64,000 nucleotides of DNA from Malachius bipustulatus (Eukaryota; Arthropoda; Insecta; Coleoptera; Melyridae): assembly GCA_910589415.1 (NCBI GenBank), contig OU342632.1:11287507-11351506 (forward strand), written 5' to 3'. Position 1 is the stretch's first letter, and each line of letters opens with the position of its first letter. The position numbers were made by a program, and so were the translations under genes. The notes under the pieces were generated by a model that worked only from the letters and a program-made list of their open reading frames with translations, was not told where the DNA came from and searched no databases. Below are positions 50,141 through 61,520 of the stretch, piece after piece.

Positions 50141-50146
50141 TTTATT
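50141..50146 (-). terminator. Poly(A) signal of UFM1
   Basis: AATAAA on the minus strand, 55 bases past the stop codon. Confidence 0.6.
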
Positions 50147-50200
50147 CTTTTGTCACATACATTCTTTTGCCTCAACTGGAGGTAATAAGCCAATAAATCT

Positions 50201-50473
<273 letters not shown>

Positions 50474-51059
50474 TCAAGATTCACAGGTTTTAGTCGGTAG
50501 GTAAAAGAGGTGTAAAGGATTAGTGTACCAAATATTTTTAAGGATGTCCTGCAATAGAATATGTAAATTAATTCGGTGTCAGCTGTTGATACCTTTCATC
50601 AAATTGAGCTTGGTTTGGTACCTAAAAAGTAATGCAAAGAACAAGAAGTTACTTTTAATTAGGAAGGCAAAACCCACTTACCTTACTTATTATAACAAAT
50701 TAATAAAATTAATTTTCTTGAACAGCAGTTTTAGTTCCTAAAGTTCATTAATTTCTTATTTATTCCCCCAATCCTGACTGTCCTTTCCTTTCCTTTTTCC
50801 TTTGAGTTTTGATTTGACCTTTGACGTAAAATATTTCAATAATAATTCAAGAAAATAGAAAATTTCTAAAATTCATAGAAAAAAAATTGAAATTTTGACA
50901 TTATTGACAATTCAATTCTACTCACATTCTACTCCATCCACTTCTTTGAATCCACTTCCACTCCTCTTCCACGAATATACGAAAGTCATTTGTCATATTG
51001 TCAGTTGTCACTTCAAAATTATCTTCTCTGACTCGCAACAAAAACAGTCCTGCGGTTGC

Positions 51060-51235
51060 GCACCTTGGGTCCCCTACTAAATAAAATACCATAATAATAC
51101 CATGATACAAAAAACGATACAAATGATACAATACAAGATATAGATACCCATAAGTGATACAAAATACAACATACACCATACTATCATACAATACAACATA
51201 CAACTACAAACTACACACAGGACACAGGTGTGTCA
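51060..51235. repeat. Low-complexity ATACAA-rich tract
   Basis: Irregular repeats of 'gatacaaatgatacaataca', 'catac' and 'acaac' words over about 175 bases. The overlapping minus-strand open frame (Tyr/Val-rich) is a by-product of the repeat. Confidence 0.7.
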
Positions 51236-51239
51236 ATAT

Positions 51240-51700
51240 GAGACTGAAAACTCGTCCGCGCTGCGCATGACGTCACTGTGGTGTTGTAGTCCAAGCTCTA
51301 ATGGAAGAACTGAAAATATTTCAAGGTGAAAGTCAACATTTGTGGAGTGTAATGAAAAGTGCTAGTGCTTACTGTGATACAATACAAATTATTTATACAT
51401 AACTGCCTTTGCCTATGCTAGCAAACTAAAACAGGATATCTCTTTGCCTTTCGTTTTTGTTGCGTGATTCTTACACCCGATTTACCGTACATTTTTGCTA
51501 TCAGACAGTCAGGTACTGAAGTCGAACATATTAAAATTACTGATACATCTTCAAACGTCGAAATAAGCTACTAAAACGCGACTTTACACGTCATTTTACT
51601 GCCGAGTCGCATGAGCTATCACCACACTGACGTCACAGACTGCGCGCTGACATATGTTTATTTGTATCATGCCAACTATTCTACATTATATTTTATTTTT
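51240..51700. repeat. Diverged inverted repeat containing TGACGTCA in both arms
   Basis: The left part 'gcgcatgacgtcactgtggtg' region (51,263) resembles the reverse complement of 'caccacactgacgtcacag' (51,620). Flanking words (gactg/cagac, gcgc/gcgc) also mirror. It is probably an old foldback; its right arm is the sequence duplicated at 52,659. Confidence 0.5.
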
Positions 51701-51709
51701 CAAAGGAGA
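51597..51709 (+). repeat. Left copy of 113-bp direct repeat flanking a LINE
   Basis: From 'tactgccgagtcgcatgagc' to 'ttttcaaaggaga'. Repeats at 52,659-52,772 with a single inserted base (atgagct / atgtagct). Confidence 0.9.
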
Positions 51710-52658
51710 CCTAATTGAACCTAACTGGGTTGCTGTTCAAGCGACTAGGTGGGTAAAGGGCAGAGGGAGCAGAGAAGATGTAACTGAAAAAGCTGAGTAA
51801 ACACCGGCTGAGATGGGCAGTTGGACTTCTAAGAGAACACTGCCCACTAATAAAACGTGGATTCTTTTGGACAGAAAACCTGACACAAAAGGCAAATAAC
51901 TAATTTTCCTCATGGGAGAAAACCTAAGGGAGAAAATAGAGCAACTTCAATGCAGACCTTACCTAGGCCTAACTGGGGCGCTGTTAAGCGACTAGGTGGG
52001 TAAAGGGCAGAGGGAGCACAGAAGATGTAACTGAAAAAGCTGAGTAAACACCGGCTGAGATGGGCAGTTGGACTTCTAAGAGGACACTGCCCACTAATAA
52101 AACGTGGATCCTTTTGGACAGAAAACCTGACACAAAAGGCCAATAACCAATTTTCCTCATGGGAGAAAACCTAAGGGAGAAAATAGTGCAACTTCAATGC
52201 AGACCTTACCTAGGCCTAACTGGGTTGCTGTTCAAGCGACTAGGTGGGTAAAGGGCAGAGGGAGCAGAGAAGATGTAAATGAGCAACTTCAATGCAGACC
52301 TTGCCTAGGCCTAACTGGGGAGCTGTTCAAGCGACTAGTGGGTAAAGGGAAGAGGGAGCAGAGAAGATGTAACTGAAAAAGCTGAGTAAGCACCAGCTGA
52401 GATGGGCAATTGGACTTCTAACAGGACACTGCCCACTAATTACACCTCTCAATAATAGGAGTGTAAAATATCCCGGATTACAGGAGATGCGGGGAGGGGG
52501 AGGAAACCCCATACCACCTAACAAGCACCCATTGGACTCAAATACTTTCGGGAGATGGGACCGATGAGATAATTATCCAAAGGGGTACAATAAGCGCAAG
52601 CTTCAGTACAAGGGCTTTGAACCTACCCTAGAAGTAATAATAATAATAATAATAATAA
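51710..52658 (+). mobile_element. LINE 3'-end fragment with internal tandem duplications
   Basis: Encodes pieces of a LINE C-terminus on the plus strand (LSKHRLRWAVGLLREHCPLI), the same family as the minus-strand LINE at 7,880-9,480. The two share 'gggtacaataagcgcaagct' and the following 'ctaccctaga' end. A unit of about 247 bp ('ctaactggg...gctgtt') recurs at 51,720, 51,966 and 52,214, with a shorter step to 52,309. It ends in a (TAA)n tail at 52,635-52,660, the usual 3' tail of I/Loa-like LINEs. Heavily 5'-truncated. Confidence 0.8.
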
Positions 52659-52660
52659 TA
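52635..52660 (+). repeat. (TAA)n LINE tail
   Basis: Eight or so TAA units directly at the LINE 3' end and just before the right flanking duplication. Confidence 0.85.
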
Positions 52661-52772
52661 CTGCCGAGTCGCATGTAGCTATCACCACACTGACGTCACA
52701 GACTGCGCGCTGACATATGTTTATTTGTATCATGCCAACTATTCTACATTATATTTTATTTTTCAAAGGAGA
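52659..52772 (+). repeat. Right copy of 113-bp direct repeat
   Basis: Near-identical to 51,597-51,709. Together they bracket the LINE fragment and its TAA tail, as a target-site duplication would. Confidence 0.9.
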
Positions 52773-53039
52773 ATAATGAGAATATTCCATTTCGCCTATT
52801 CCTGATGTTATTAAACTCGATAAACTAATGCTTTTAGGGTTGGTTTAAGTGACGTACCATTCTTTTTCTTTAAAAAAATTGAGATCATTACCCGTATGCG
52901 CGCCACTGATGAACATAAATTCTTAATTGCATGGCAAAAATACGCAATCAGGTCCTCTTAAAACCCACCAAATTTAATTGGCAAATCTCAACCAGTTTCA
53001 TAGCAAATAAATTAATCGTCAGTTTTTAAGTAAACCTAT

Positions 53040-53440
53040 AACACTCCGGCGTATCAGGAAAACAAAGCATTTGCGCATACATACGTTTATATAGAAAACT
53101 GTCATTATTTTTTCGTGTAGAATCACTCCCTGAAGTTTGTGTCGCACATATTTACTAACACCCGGTATGGAAAAGCCAAATGGAATAAATTCGATAATAA
53201 ATAAATGCGGACGTGTTCGAAAAAACGCTCGGACACGTCGACTGGTATTTTTTGTTGCGCTTTTTTTCAACAAAATAAACTTTTTATGAGGATGTGTCAG
53301 ATAACAGGTGGTCAATACCAATAACTTTCTTATTGCAAATCAAACGCCCTGAGTTTTTTATAGCAAAGTCTGTCATTTTTTTTTCATGCAGAATCACCCC
53401 CGGAGGTTTGTCGCACTTATTTACTAACGTATATGTAGCC
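53040..53440. repeat. Diverged direct repeat upstream of RBM34
   Basis: Two units (about 53,060-53,160 and 53,336-53,430) share 'ctgtcatt', then 'tttt', then 'cagaatcac' and 'gtcgcacatatttactaac' (second copy cttatt), about 275 bp apart. Non-coding. Confidence 0.6.
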
Positions 53441-53691
53441 CATTCTGGTAACGGTTATTTGTCGCAAGATACACCTAACCCGGTATGCTATTGCGCATGT
53501 ATGACGTCACGCTCAAAGAAGGCTATTCATTTACTCAATGTGTGCATTCAAATTTTCAAGTTTTTTCGCATTCAAGTTTTATCAAATTTAAAATTGTGAG
53601 ACTCGATTTTTTTATTGAACCTGAGACACACTGAAAGATGTGTTTTCAATAAAGAATTTTCGAGTAAAATGTCGGGACGACTCCTCGAAAG

Positions 53692-53699
53692 TGACGTCA
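53692..53699. promoter_or_regulatory. Full palindromic CRE (TGACGTCA)
   Basis: A perfect cAMP-response/ATF-type site 590 bases before the RBM34 start codon. Others lie at 53,502, 52,691, 51,628, 51,268 and 49,767. Binding is not shown; some sit in repeats. Confidence 0.35.
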
Positions 53700-54279
53700 C
53701 ATGCGCGAGATCGACGCAACAGGATTCGACGCCAATTGCCAATTCGTTGTAATAATGAATCGAAATTAACGAAACGGTATAATGCGCAACCGTATGCCTC
53801 AAAAAGCCAGTGCCCTTTGTACGCTTGTGTTCAGATTTTAGATTTAGGCGTCTCGTTTACGAACCAGTAGTCACAGTCACACGTGGTGGTGGCAAAGGGG
53901 CAAGTTTGCGTTTGCGCTAATGGTTGCTCACGCTACTCGTTGCCTCTCAATCGCAGAACCTAACCTAACTTTCCTTTCACGTTCATTTACCATTTTTACC
54001 GGACCGGATTTATCCTTCTCGTGGTCTCTTACTGCAATACTGCGTACTCGTGCCGTGTTACTCGTGTTAGTAAAGTTTCATTTCTTACTTTTTACTTGCT
54101 TTCGCTGTTGATAATGATATTAAACTCCAAACTTCACGAATAATTTCACCAAGGCATATTTTACTGTTTAAAGTCGAATTTTCAGAAGAGTTTCTACCGC
54201 GTGTTGTGTGTTTGTTGGTGTCTTAACTAGATAAATTTGTGAGTTGTGACTTTATTCTAGGTACTTTCTAATTAGTGAA

Positions 54280-55091
54280 ATGAAGTACTCAGTTGGAAAT
54301 GTGGCTGACTTAGTGACAGGGAAAAATAAACAAAATACACCGAATAAATTGAATGGAACTCCAAAAAATAAACAAGATACAGTAAGTACACCCAATAAAC
54401 CTACCGAAAGTGTAAAAAAAACGAAACGTAGGTCGAGAAAAAGGAAAAGTTCAGTTGCTGAAAGCAACGCTAGTTTAAATTCCACTGGAAATAGTGTAAA
54501 TGAGTCGACTGATACCGCTGTGCCGGTGCAGTCCCCTTCACCGTCGAAGAAGAGTAAAGTTGTGAAAAGTACGCCAGGTAAAGCTGTAGAGATCAAAAAC
54601 GAACCGACAGAGGTTAAAATTGAACCTGAGGAGGCTTCAAAAGAATCAGGAGAATTATCAAAAACTGCCATTAAGCGTAAAAGGAGGAGAGAAAATCAGA
54701 AAAAAGCTAAAGCTACCCAGAAATCTGGTGAAATTCAGAAATCAGATGAAGTTCAGAAATCAGATGAAGTTCAGAAATCAGATGAAGTTCAAAAATCAGG
54801 TGGCAATCAGAAAGTGGATGCAGCCCCGAAGGGTAATAAAAAAGAAAAAATGATCAATGATGATGACGAGGTAAAAGAGGACCCAGAAGTAGCTGCAAGA
54901 ACTTTATATGTAGGGAATGTACCAGTCGATGTTAAGAAAACAAAGTTGGAAATATTTTTTGCCAAGTTCGGAGAAGTGGAGAGTGTTAGGTTCAGAGGTG
55001 CTGCCGTTGCTGATCCTAAGCTTTCCAAAAAAGTTTCTGTTATTAGAAAGAAACTGCATTCTGAGAGAAAGAGTCAAATTGCTTATGTCAG
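54280..55091 (+). CDS. Rbm34: RBM34 exon 1
   Basis: From ATG to the donor GTATGT (55,092). Contains the basic N-terminus and most of RRM1. Opposing and shifted open frames over it are shadows. Confidence 0.85.
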
Positions 55092-56002
55092 GTATGTACC
55101 TAGCTTACCCCTATAACTTGGATCCCCAAAATAGGTTTTTTCCTCTCAATGTGCTTAAAAAATATTGCAATTTCTTTGTTTTTTCTTTTCTTTCACAAAA
55201 ATTGCAGCAATCTTGTCTTGATTTTAAAAATTTTATTTATTGCAAAAAATGCTCGAATAAATTGTCTTTGTATATTTTATATTAAACTTATAAAATTGAA
55301 TTTACTATTTCAAGCACATATACTCGGTCGCTAATAAGTAATCATTGGGAAAATTATTGTAAATTTGGTGAGTACCTACAGTGAATACCAGGCTGAAGTG
55401 TCATTTATTTCATTTCGGTTTGCCTTGCTCTTGATTCTTAAACATTAAAAACTACCTATATGATTGTCGACAGATACCTATCATAGTCCAGTCATTAAAC
55501 TTTTGGAAATGCAAGTGAACCAAGAAAGCTCGATTTCAAATTGTCGACCAACATATTTTTTGTTGGTTTTTTCCCGCTCTACAATTTAGTCATATACATT
55601 TTTTTTTTTTCACATACCGCTGATCGTTTCCTTGCATTCTCTGTTCACTTGCATTTCTAACTCATTTTTTCGACATAATGACTGGGCTACTAATAAATAT
55701 TTTAAATAAATAAATAAAATGTTTAATAATTATTATTTATTACAAAAATGTTGATGATGAAGAAAAATAAATAGTCCTAAATGTGGTGTTGGATTAACTT
55801 ATGTCTGTTTGTTATGGATTATTTGAGATTCTTGTTCTGACTACCATTTTTGATTTTAGATTTGCAACAGTAGAGGCAGCGCAGAATGCACTCAAGGCCA
55901 ATGGAGCATTGTTCCATAATCATCATCTTAGGGTAACTCTGAGTACTGAAAAGCCAACAGGTGACTCGAATAAAGCAGTTTTCGTTGGAAACTTAAGTTT
56001 TG
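54280..56002 (+). CDS. Rbm34: RBM34-like RNA-binding protein, 5' part (first two exons, 318 aa+)
   Basis: Exons 54280-55091 and 55860-56002 join in frame (AG|A = Arg271). An N-terminal basic, low-complexity region (1-205; KRRSRKRK, KRKRRREN, likely nucleolar targeting) is followed by RRM1 at 208-300, with RNP2 LYVGNV and RNP1-like IAYVRF. The long loop DPKLSKKVSVIRKKLH before the last strand is typical of RBM34/Nop12. RRM2 begins AVFVGNLSF (310-318) and is cut by donor GTAAAT at 56,003. RBM34/Nop12 proteins act in nucleolar pre-60S rRNA processing. Residues 147-178 repeat QKSDEV, encoded by an 18-bp minisatellite. The remaining exons (rest of RRM2 and the C-terminus) are not found up to 64,000. 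An acceptor-like attctag at 54,261 hints at a 5'-UTR intron. Confidence 0.85.
54718..54813 (+). repeat. 18-bp coding minisatellite in RBM34
   Basis: 'cagaaatcagatgaagtt' is repeated three times perfectly, with diverged copies at each end. It encodes QKSDEV repeats in the linker before RRM1. Copy number is likely to vary between individuals. Confidence 0.85.
55860..56002 (+). CDS. Rbm34: RBM34 exon 2
   Basis: Acceptor tgattttag ends 55,859. Encodes FATVEAAQNALKANGALFHN, finishing RRM1, a short linker, and the RNP2 of RRM2. Ends in phase 1 at GTAAAT. Confidence 0.85.
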
Positions 56003-56076
56003 GTAAATATGATTTTTTATATTAGATACTAAATCAATAAAATTAAATAAATTCACATTTTAATTCATACTAATTA

Positions 56077-57268
56077 TACAGGGTGTCCGGAAATTGTGAG
56101 CAAAAAATTAAGGGGGTGATTCTTCTTGATGAAATATTGCCAAAAGTATCAATAATTTTTTTTCGAAAAATCAAAAAGAAGAAAGTTATAAGCCTCCAAA
56201 GTTGATTTTTTTAAATCAATATTTTTTTATAACTTTTTTTCTAGTGTACGGATTTTCTTAAAATTTGACACACTTGCCACTGATGTTGCTTTACATCCTT
56301 GGTCCAAATTAGACTTGAATCCCTCGAAATCAAAAGGCCTTAACTGCCCTTGACCTTCAAAAAATGCCTATAACTTTTTTCGTAATATCTTTTTCTGAGT
56401 TTTGAAGACGCACAATTGAAGAACATGAAGAAATATTCGGAAAAGGTCCTCTTTGTCTATCACGATAAAATGACCTGTTTCCGAGTAAAACGGTTTTAAA
56501 AATTTGCTTGCACTAAAATTGATCACCATAAATTATGATCATTTTGCAACAATACCAAAGCATGCTTTGGAAACAGCTGCAGGGTTGCCTAGTTATGTAC
56601 AAAACAGAGACATTCAAATATAAATAGACTTGGAAATGATTTTTTTTAATAAAAAAAAATTAATCATTTTTTTTAAATAAAATAATAAAATAATTTTAAT
56701 AAAAAAAAATAAATTGCTGTCAAAATGAAATCCAAAGCAAACGTCTTGTTTCCTAGGCAACCCTGCAGCTGTTTCCAAAGCATGCTTTGGTATTGTTGCA
56801 GAATGATCATAGTTTATGGTGATCAATTTTAGTGCAAGCAAATTTTTGAAACAGTTTTACTCGGAAGCAGGTCATTTTATCGTGATAGACAAAGAGGACC
56901 TTTTCCGAATATTTCTTCTTGTTCTTTAATTGTGCGTCTTCAAAACTCAGAAAAAAATATTATGAAAAAAGTTATAGGCCTTTTTTGAAGGTCAAGGGCA
57001 GTTAAGGCCTTTTGATTTCGAGGGATTCAAGTCTAATTTGGACCAAGGATGTAAAGCAACATCAGTGGCAAGTGTGTCAAATTTTAAGAAAATCCGTACA
57101 CTAGAAAAAAAGTTATAAAAAAATATTGATTTAAAAAAATCAACTTTGGAGGCTTATAACTTTCTTCTTTTTGAGTTTTCGAAAAAAAATTATTGATACT
57201 TTTGGCAATATTTCATCAAGAAGATTCACCCCCTTAATTTTTTGCTCATAATTTCCGGACACCCTGTA
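56077..57268. mobile_element. 1.19-kb near-perfect foldback, TACAGGGTGTCCGG ends
   Basis: Starts 'tacagggtgtccggaaattg' and ends with its reverse complement. Arms of about 519 bp are almost identical, with a loop of about 155 bp that is A/T-only in places. Differences between arms are few (for example gtgattc/gaatcac region), so the element is young or homogenised. No protein. Confidence 0.92.
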
Positions 57269-57709
57269 TATCAATTATTATAATTTTACGAATTAAAAAA
57301 TAAAAAATCAAATCGTTTATAGTCAGGATCAGTGTGGCAACCCACCGGACAACACTCAGTGGACAAGCCATATAAGCGCTCAGTTGGAGCATTCAGTGGC
57401 AAAATATCAAAATAGGTTCAGACAATAATGAATTTATTGAAAAATGTAATTGTAAACTTTTAAAAGTGTTTAAGCAATTTATATTATACAGTGTGTGTCA
57501 CTCAAAGTGATAACACCTTGATAACTTTTTTTTACTCTTATAGATTTTTCAATTAGAATTAACCACAAAAATAGAAATTCGAGAAAACATTTTTTATGAT
57601 CTTTTATTTGTTTTTCAAACTTGGAATTTGGGGGTTTGAGGTGATTTAAAAAAAAACTGTTTTAAATTAGTTTTTCCTAAAAAAAATCGCTAACATGTTT
57701 TCCCGCTTC

Positions 57710-57994
57710 TTAGTGTTCATTTTTGATCACAGCTTGTAGGCATGTATGTAGTAAAATTGCAATTGAATATAAAAATAATATAGCATATAGCAAAAATAAA
57801 AATGGCAAAGGAAGTAAGAACAAAATAGCATCCTGGTCATCGTCCGAAGAGGGACAACTATCCCGATCACTGTTATCGTTCAAGTTGATAATTAATGGAT
57901 CAACCGAAACATCAACTATTGCGTCTAGATCCCAGATTCTGTCTTCTTCTTTTGTAGTATGTCGGATGCAGTTTCTCCATGTCTCAGCAGTCAC
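57710..57994 (-). pseudogene. DDE_3-type transposase C-terminus, fragment
   Basis: Minus strand reads MTAETWRNCIRHTTKEEDRI, then WDLDAIVDVSVDPLIINL and an acidic Asp/Ser stretch. The 'W-x-N-C-x-R-H' plus 'D-x-x-I-I-N-L' tail resembles the end of arthropod DDE_3 (IS630-like) transposases. No catalytic part is present. It sits between two foldback elements, so a larger element has been reduced to its tail. Confidence 0.55.
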
Positions 57995-58148
57995 ATCTAT
58001 TCTGCCGTGCTTATTTAAAATGCCGCATCTCCACTACAGATAGTTTTAAGAAAATGGTGCTACAAAATTTATAAAATATAAATGCTTGTATCAATTGCAA
58101 GGTATTTGTTATTGAGCTCATTTTTTTTTTCAGTTGTTATCAAAAATA

Positions 58149-59825
58149 TACAGGGTTACTGGTAACTGGATACATTCCTTTGGTGATCTGATAAAACAAG
58201 AGGTAAGGAGTAAATTAACCCCCATGCACTATACAAAACTCAATAGATTTTGAGATATTTCGATTTTCAACTTTTCTTAAAAAAATGGTTTCAATGTCTT
58301 GAAATGTAATTTTCAAAAAATCTACTTTAACTTTTTGATTTTTTTTTTGCTGGAATACTTGTCCAATACTATGCTTCCTTCTGGAATAAAAAATGTCCTG
58401 AGGTATTTCGATCGTGTGAAAATTTCAAAGAAAAACTTTCACAAATTATTTTTTTTAAATAAGATTTAAAAGCTTTTACAAGTTATTTTCGCAAAATTGT
58501 CAAGGCAACTTGCGTACAAATTGTTTTAAAAACTCTCTTAGTGTAGTAGCTATCTAACAAGGTACGAATCTTGTACAAGAATAACAGAATCTCCCCGCTA
58601 TGTACCGTTACCGAGGAACAAATCCTTAAGTTGGGACGTTTTAAAAAAAATACGTCCCTGAACGGAGGTCTTAAAATTCTCGGATGCGGCCCATTTTCAA
58701 TAGGTCGTATTTGGGGGTCCCGAGCTTCGTCCCTACCAAGTTTCGTCCCGATCGGTAAAACTTTCAGACACTTAGAATGTTTCCTAGGCTATTCCTGAAA
58801 AATCCCGAAATTCCCGAAAAAATGACACTTCCCGGGAACGGATCCCGCTCATTTTCAATAGGCATCATGCCACGGTGCGCCTCTTCAATCGAGCCAAATT
58901 TCAACTTTCCCACATGAAAACTGGCGGCTCTAGATTGTTTCCTAGCAAAGTCACAGAAGTTTCGTAAGTATACGCATTCTTGTGCCCGAAAAATGTCTGT
59001 TTGTCGGTCTGTCTGTCTGTGACTTTGCTAACACTCTAGAGCCGCCAGTTTTCATGTGGGAAAGTTGAAATTTGGCTCGATTGAAGAGGCGCTCCGTGGC
59101 ACGATGCCTATTGAAAATAAGCGGGATCCGTTCCCGGGAAGTGTAATTTTTTCGGGAATTTCGGGATTTTTCGGGAATAGCCTAGTAATAGCCACTCTAA
59201 GTGTCTGAAAGTTTTACCGATCGGGACGAAAGTTGGTAGGGACGAAGCTCGTGACCCCCAAATACGACCTATTGAAAATGGGCCGGATCCGAGAATTTTA
59301 AGACCCCCGTTCAGGGACTTATTTTTTTTAAAACGTCCCAACTTAAGGATTTGTTCCTCGGTAACGGTACATAGCGGGGAGATTCTGTTATTCTTGTACA
59401 AGATTCGTACCTTGTTAGATAGCTACTACACTAAGAGAGTTTTTAAAACAATTTGTACGCAAGTTGCCTTGACAATTTTGCGAAAATAATTTGTAAAAAC
59501 TTTTAAATCTTATTTAAAAAAAATAATTTGTGAAAGTTTTTCTTTGAAATTTTCACACGATCGAAATACCTCAGGACATTTTTTATTCCAGAAGGAAGCA
59601 TAGTATTGGACAAGTATTCCAGCAAAAAAAAATCAAAAAGTTAAAGTAGAGTTTTTGAAAATTACATTGCAAGACATTTGAAACCATTTTTTTAAGAAAA
59701 GTTGAAAATCGAAATATCTGAAAATCTATTGAGTTTTGTATAGTGCATGTTGGGGTTAATTTACTCCTTACCTCTTGTTTTATCAGATCACCAAAGGAAT
59801 GTATCCAGTTACCAGTAACCCTGTA
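58149..59825. mobile_element. 1.68-kb near-perfect foldback
   Basis: Ends 'tacagggttactggtaactg' and its reverse complement. Arms of about 800 bp meet around a loop of about 60 bp at 58,957-59,017 that contains (GTCT)n. The mirrored pair of open frames (MYKNNRISPLCTVTEEQILK on each arm) arises because the arms are copies. It may be a relic of coding sequence but matches no family I know. Confidence 0.92.
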
Positions 59826-59953
59826 TACTATGATATTAAGGTGATAGACCTAAATAAAACTATTTTTAATACATGCAAATATTATATTTAAAGAAAGGAA
59901 CATACAGTAGACTCGCGATATAGTTAACTAATTAATGCACGGCAAGTTCACTA

Positions 59954-60643
59954 TACAGGGTGTCCCGTATCGTTATGTTCAAATTTTTTGAGCATGTAGT
60001 AGGCTTAATTTTGAGCCCAAAAAACCCAAAAGTGGCAGGTCTATCTTTATTCGTTACGAAGTTACAGGCATAAGAAAATTATGACTAGTAAAATAACAAA
60101 GATTCAACTTTGTAAACCACACAACCACGTGTTGTGGTTTAGGCTAATAATTTATTGTTATGGTAACGACATGAGTAAATGTCACCGAAATAAACATTAG
60201 AAGAGGTTCTCCTGCTTATACAAAATGGCATTTCGATTTAAATATATGGGGCACCAGCATCTTTCGGCATTGGCGTTTGTAACTAAATTCCAAAAAGCAA
60301 TTATTATTGGATCGTATTCAGCATGCCGGTCAAGAGATTCGGACGCGAAAAAAGACAAGAAATTATAACTGTTACTTCTGCAATAGGCCTCCGAGCACAA
60401 GTTTGTATTCAACAAGGAATATGACACTTTTAACACATGATAAACTTAGATTTGGTCAATAAAATAAGCTTTATGTGGTTTTCAAAGTTAAATCTGGTAT
60501 TTACTAGACATTATTTTATTTTCTTAGGCCTCTCAATTCGTAAGGAATGCAGATAGACCTGCCACTTTTGGGTTTTTTAGGCTTAGAAATAAGCCTACTA
60601 TATGCTCACAAGATTTGAACATAACGATACGGGACACCCTGTA
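59954..60643. mobile_element. MITE, TACAGGGTGTCCCG family, copy 1 (nested)
   Basis: Starts 'tacagggtgtcccgtatcgt' and ends with its reverse complement. Terminal inverted repeats are about 110 bp, including 'cctgccacttttgggttttt'. It is inserted in the Tigger element, so it is younger than that insertion. Confidence 0.88.
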
Positions 60644-60779
60644 TAGATTTGTTCATTATATCAGATATTTTTTTAAATTCATTAGAACAGTGTTTTTCCT
60701 TAGTAAACTACCTTTATTGATCCATATTTATGTATTTCATACAAACACAACATTACTCTAACATTATAAAAACATTATT

Positions 60780-61375
60780 CTAATTATCCAAAGTTTTTTT
60801 CCCATAAAATGTTGTAATTTTTGTTTGTATTTTTTGTTTCTGCATTCCTGTTTGCACCATCATATTTCTTAGGCCATGTAAAACAGTTATTAGACTTGAA
60901 TATTCCACTTTATCTTCGTTTTCTTCACCCCATTGAAGTATGTTATTAATGGATTTAATCGCAGAACCTGTTGTCACTAGTTCCTTATTTACCGAAACTT
61001 CTTGTATGACATCATCTTGATCGCTTCCATCACTTTCACTTTGATCTTCAGGTTCTTTTGTATCTGGTGAATCTTTATTCCAGTCATCTACATCAATAGA
61101 CTGAATGTCAACTTCGGGATTAGAAGTGTGCAGTAAAGTAACAATTTCTGATCTCACTGTATCAATTTCTTCATTTCTTATTCTACTTCTTAAAACACTT
61201 AAGGGAATTTAGTCTTCTTCATCGTAATCTTCGTTGGCTACTGGTGAAAGTAGATTATGCCAACATTTTTTAATAATTTACGGCTTTAAATTTTTCCATG
61301 ACAGAGTCAAATTTATAATGGCGTCTTTTAAGGAAATGGATTTCAGAGCTTCACCGATATCCTGGCCGATTCCAA
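60780..61375 (-). pseudogene. Tigger/jerky-like transposase C-terminus, pseudogene
   Basis: Minus strand reads DIGEALKSISLKDAIINLTL, SWKNLKP, stop, IIKKCWHNLL, then an acidic linker with a second stop, then INNILQWGEENEDKVEYSSL and a basic tail KIQTKITTFYGKK. This order (SW...IKKCW..., acidic hinge, LxxW...., ITxFF-like end) is the C-terminus of DDE_1 Tigger-type transposases. Stops are at 61,278-61,280 and 61,209-61,211. The DNA-binding and catalytic regions are absent. Confidence 0.75.
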
Positions 61376-61520
61376 TAATTTGAAGCTACATAAATACATA
61401 TAGATTGACTATTTCGAGAATCAGTGTTCACTCTACAGAATACATTAAGAAAAATACGTCTGTTCACTATTTAGAGTAGTTCACTATACAGTATGGTCAC
61501 TATATCGCGAGTCTACTGTA

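Larger units (their letters stand above)
59903..61520 (-). mobile_element. Tigger/pogo-like transposon, truncated, with nested MITE
   Basis: Terminal inverted repeats 'tacagtagactcgcgatata' (59,903) and its reverse complement ending at 61,520 include the TA target dinucleotide. The inside keeps the 3' part of a Tigger transposase (minus strand). A TACAGGGTGTCCCG MITE is inserted near the left end. A second CACTATA/TATAGTG pair (59,948 and 61,480) lies just inside. Confidence 0.8.

Noticed and set aside
58571..59401. Pair of MYKNNRISP... open frames as two genes
   Set aside because: They are mirror copies on the arms of one foldback element, not independent genes.
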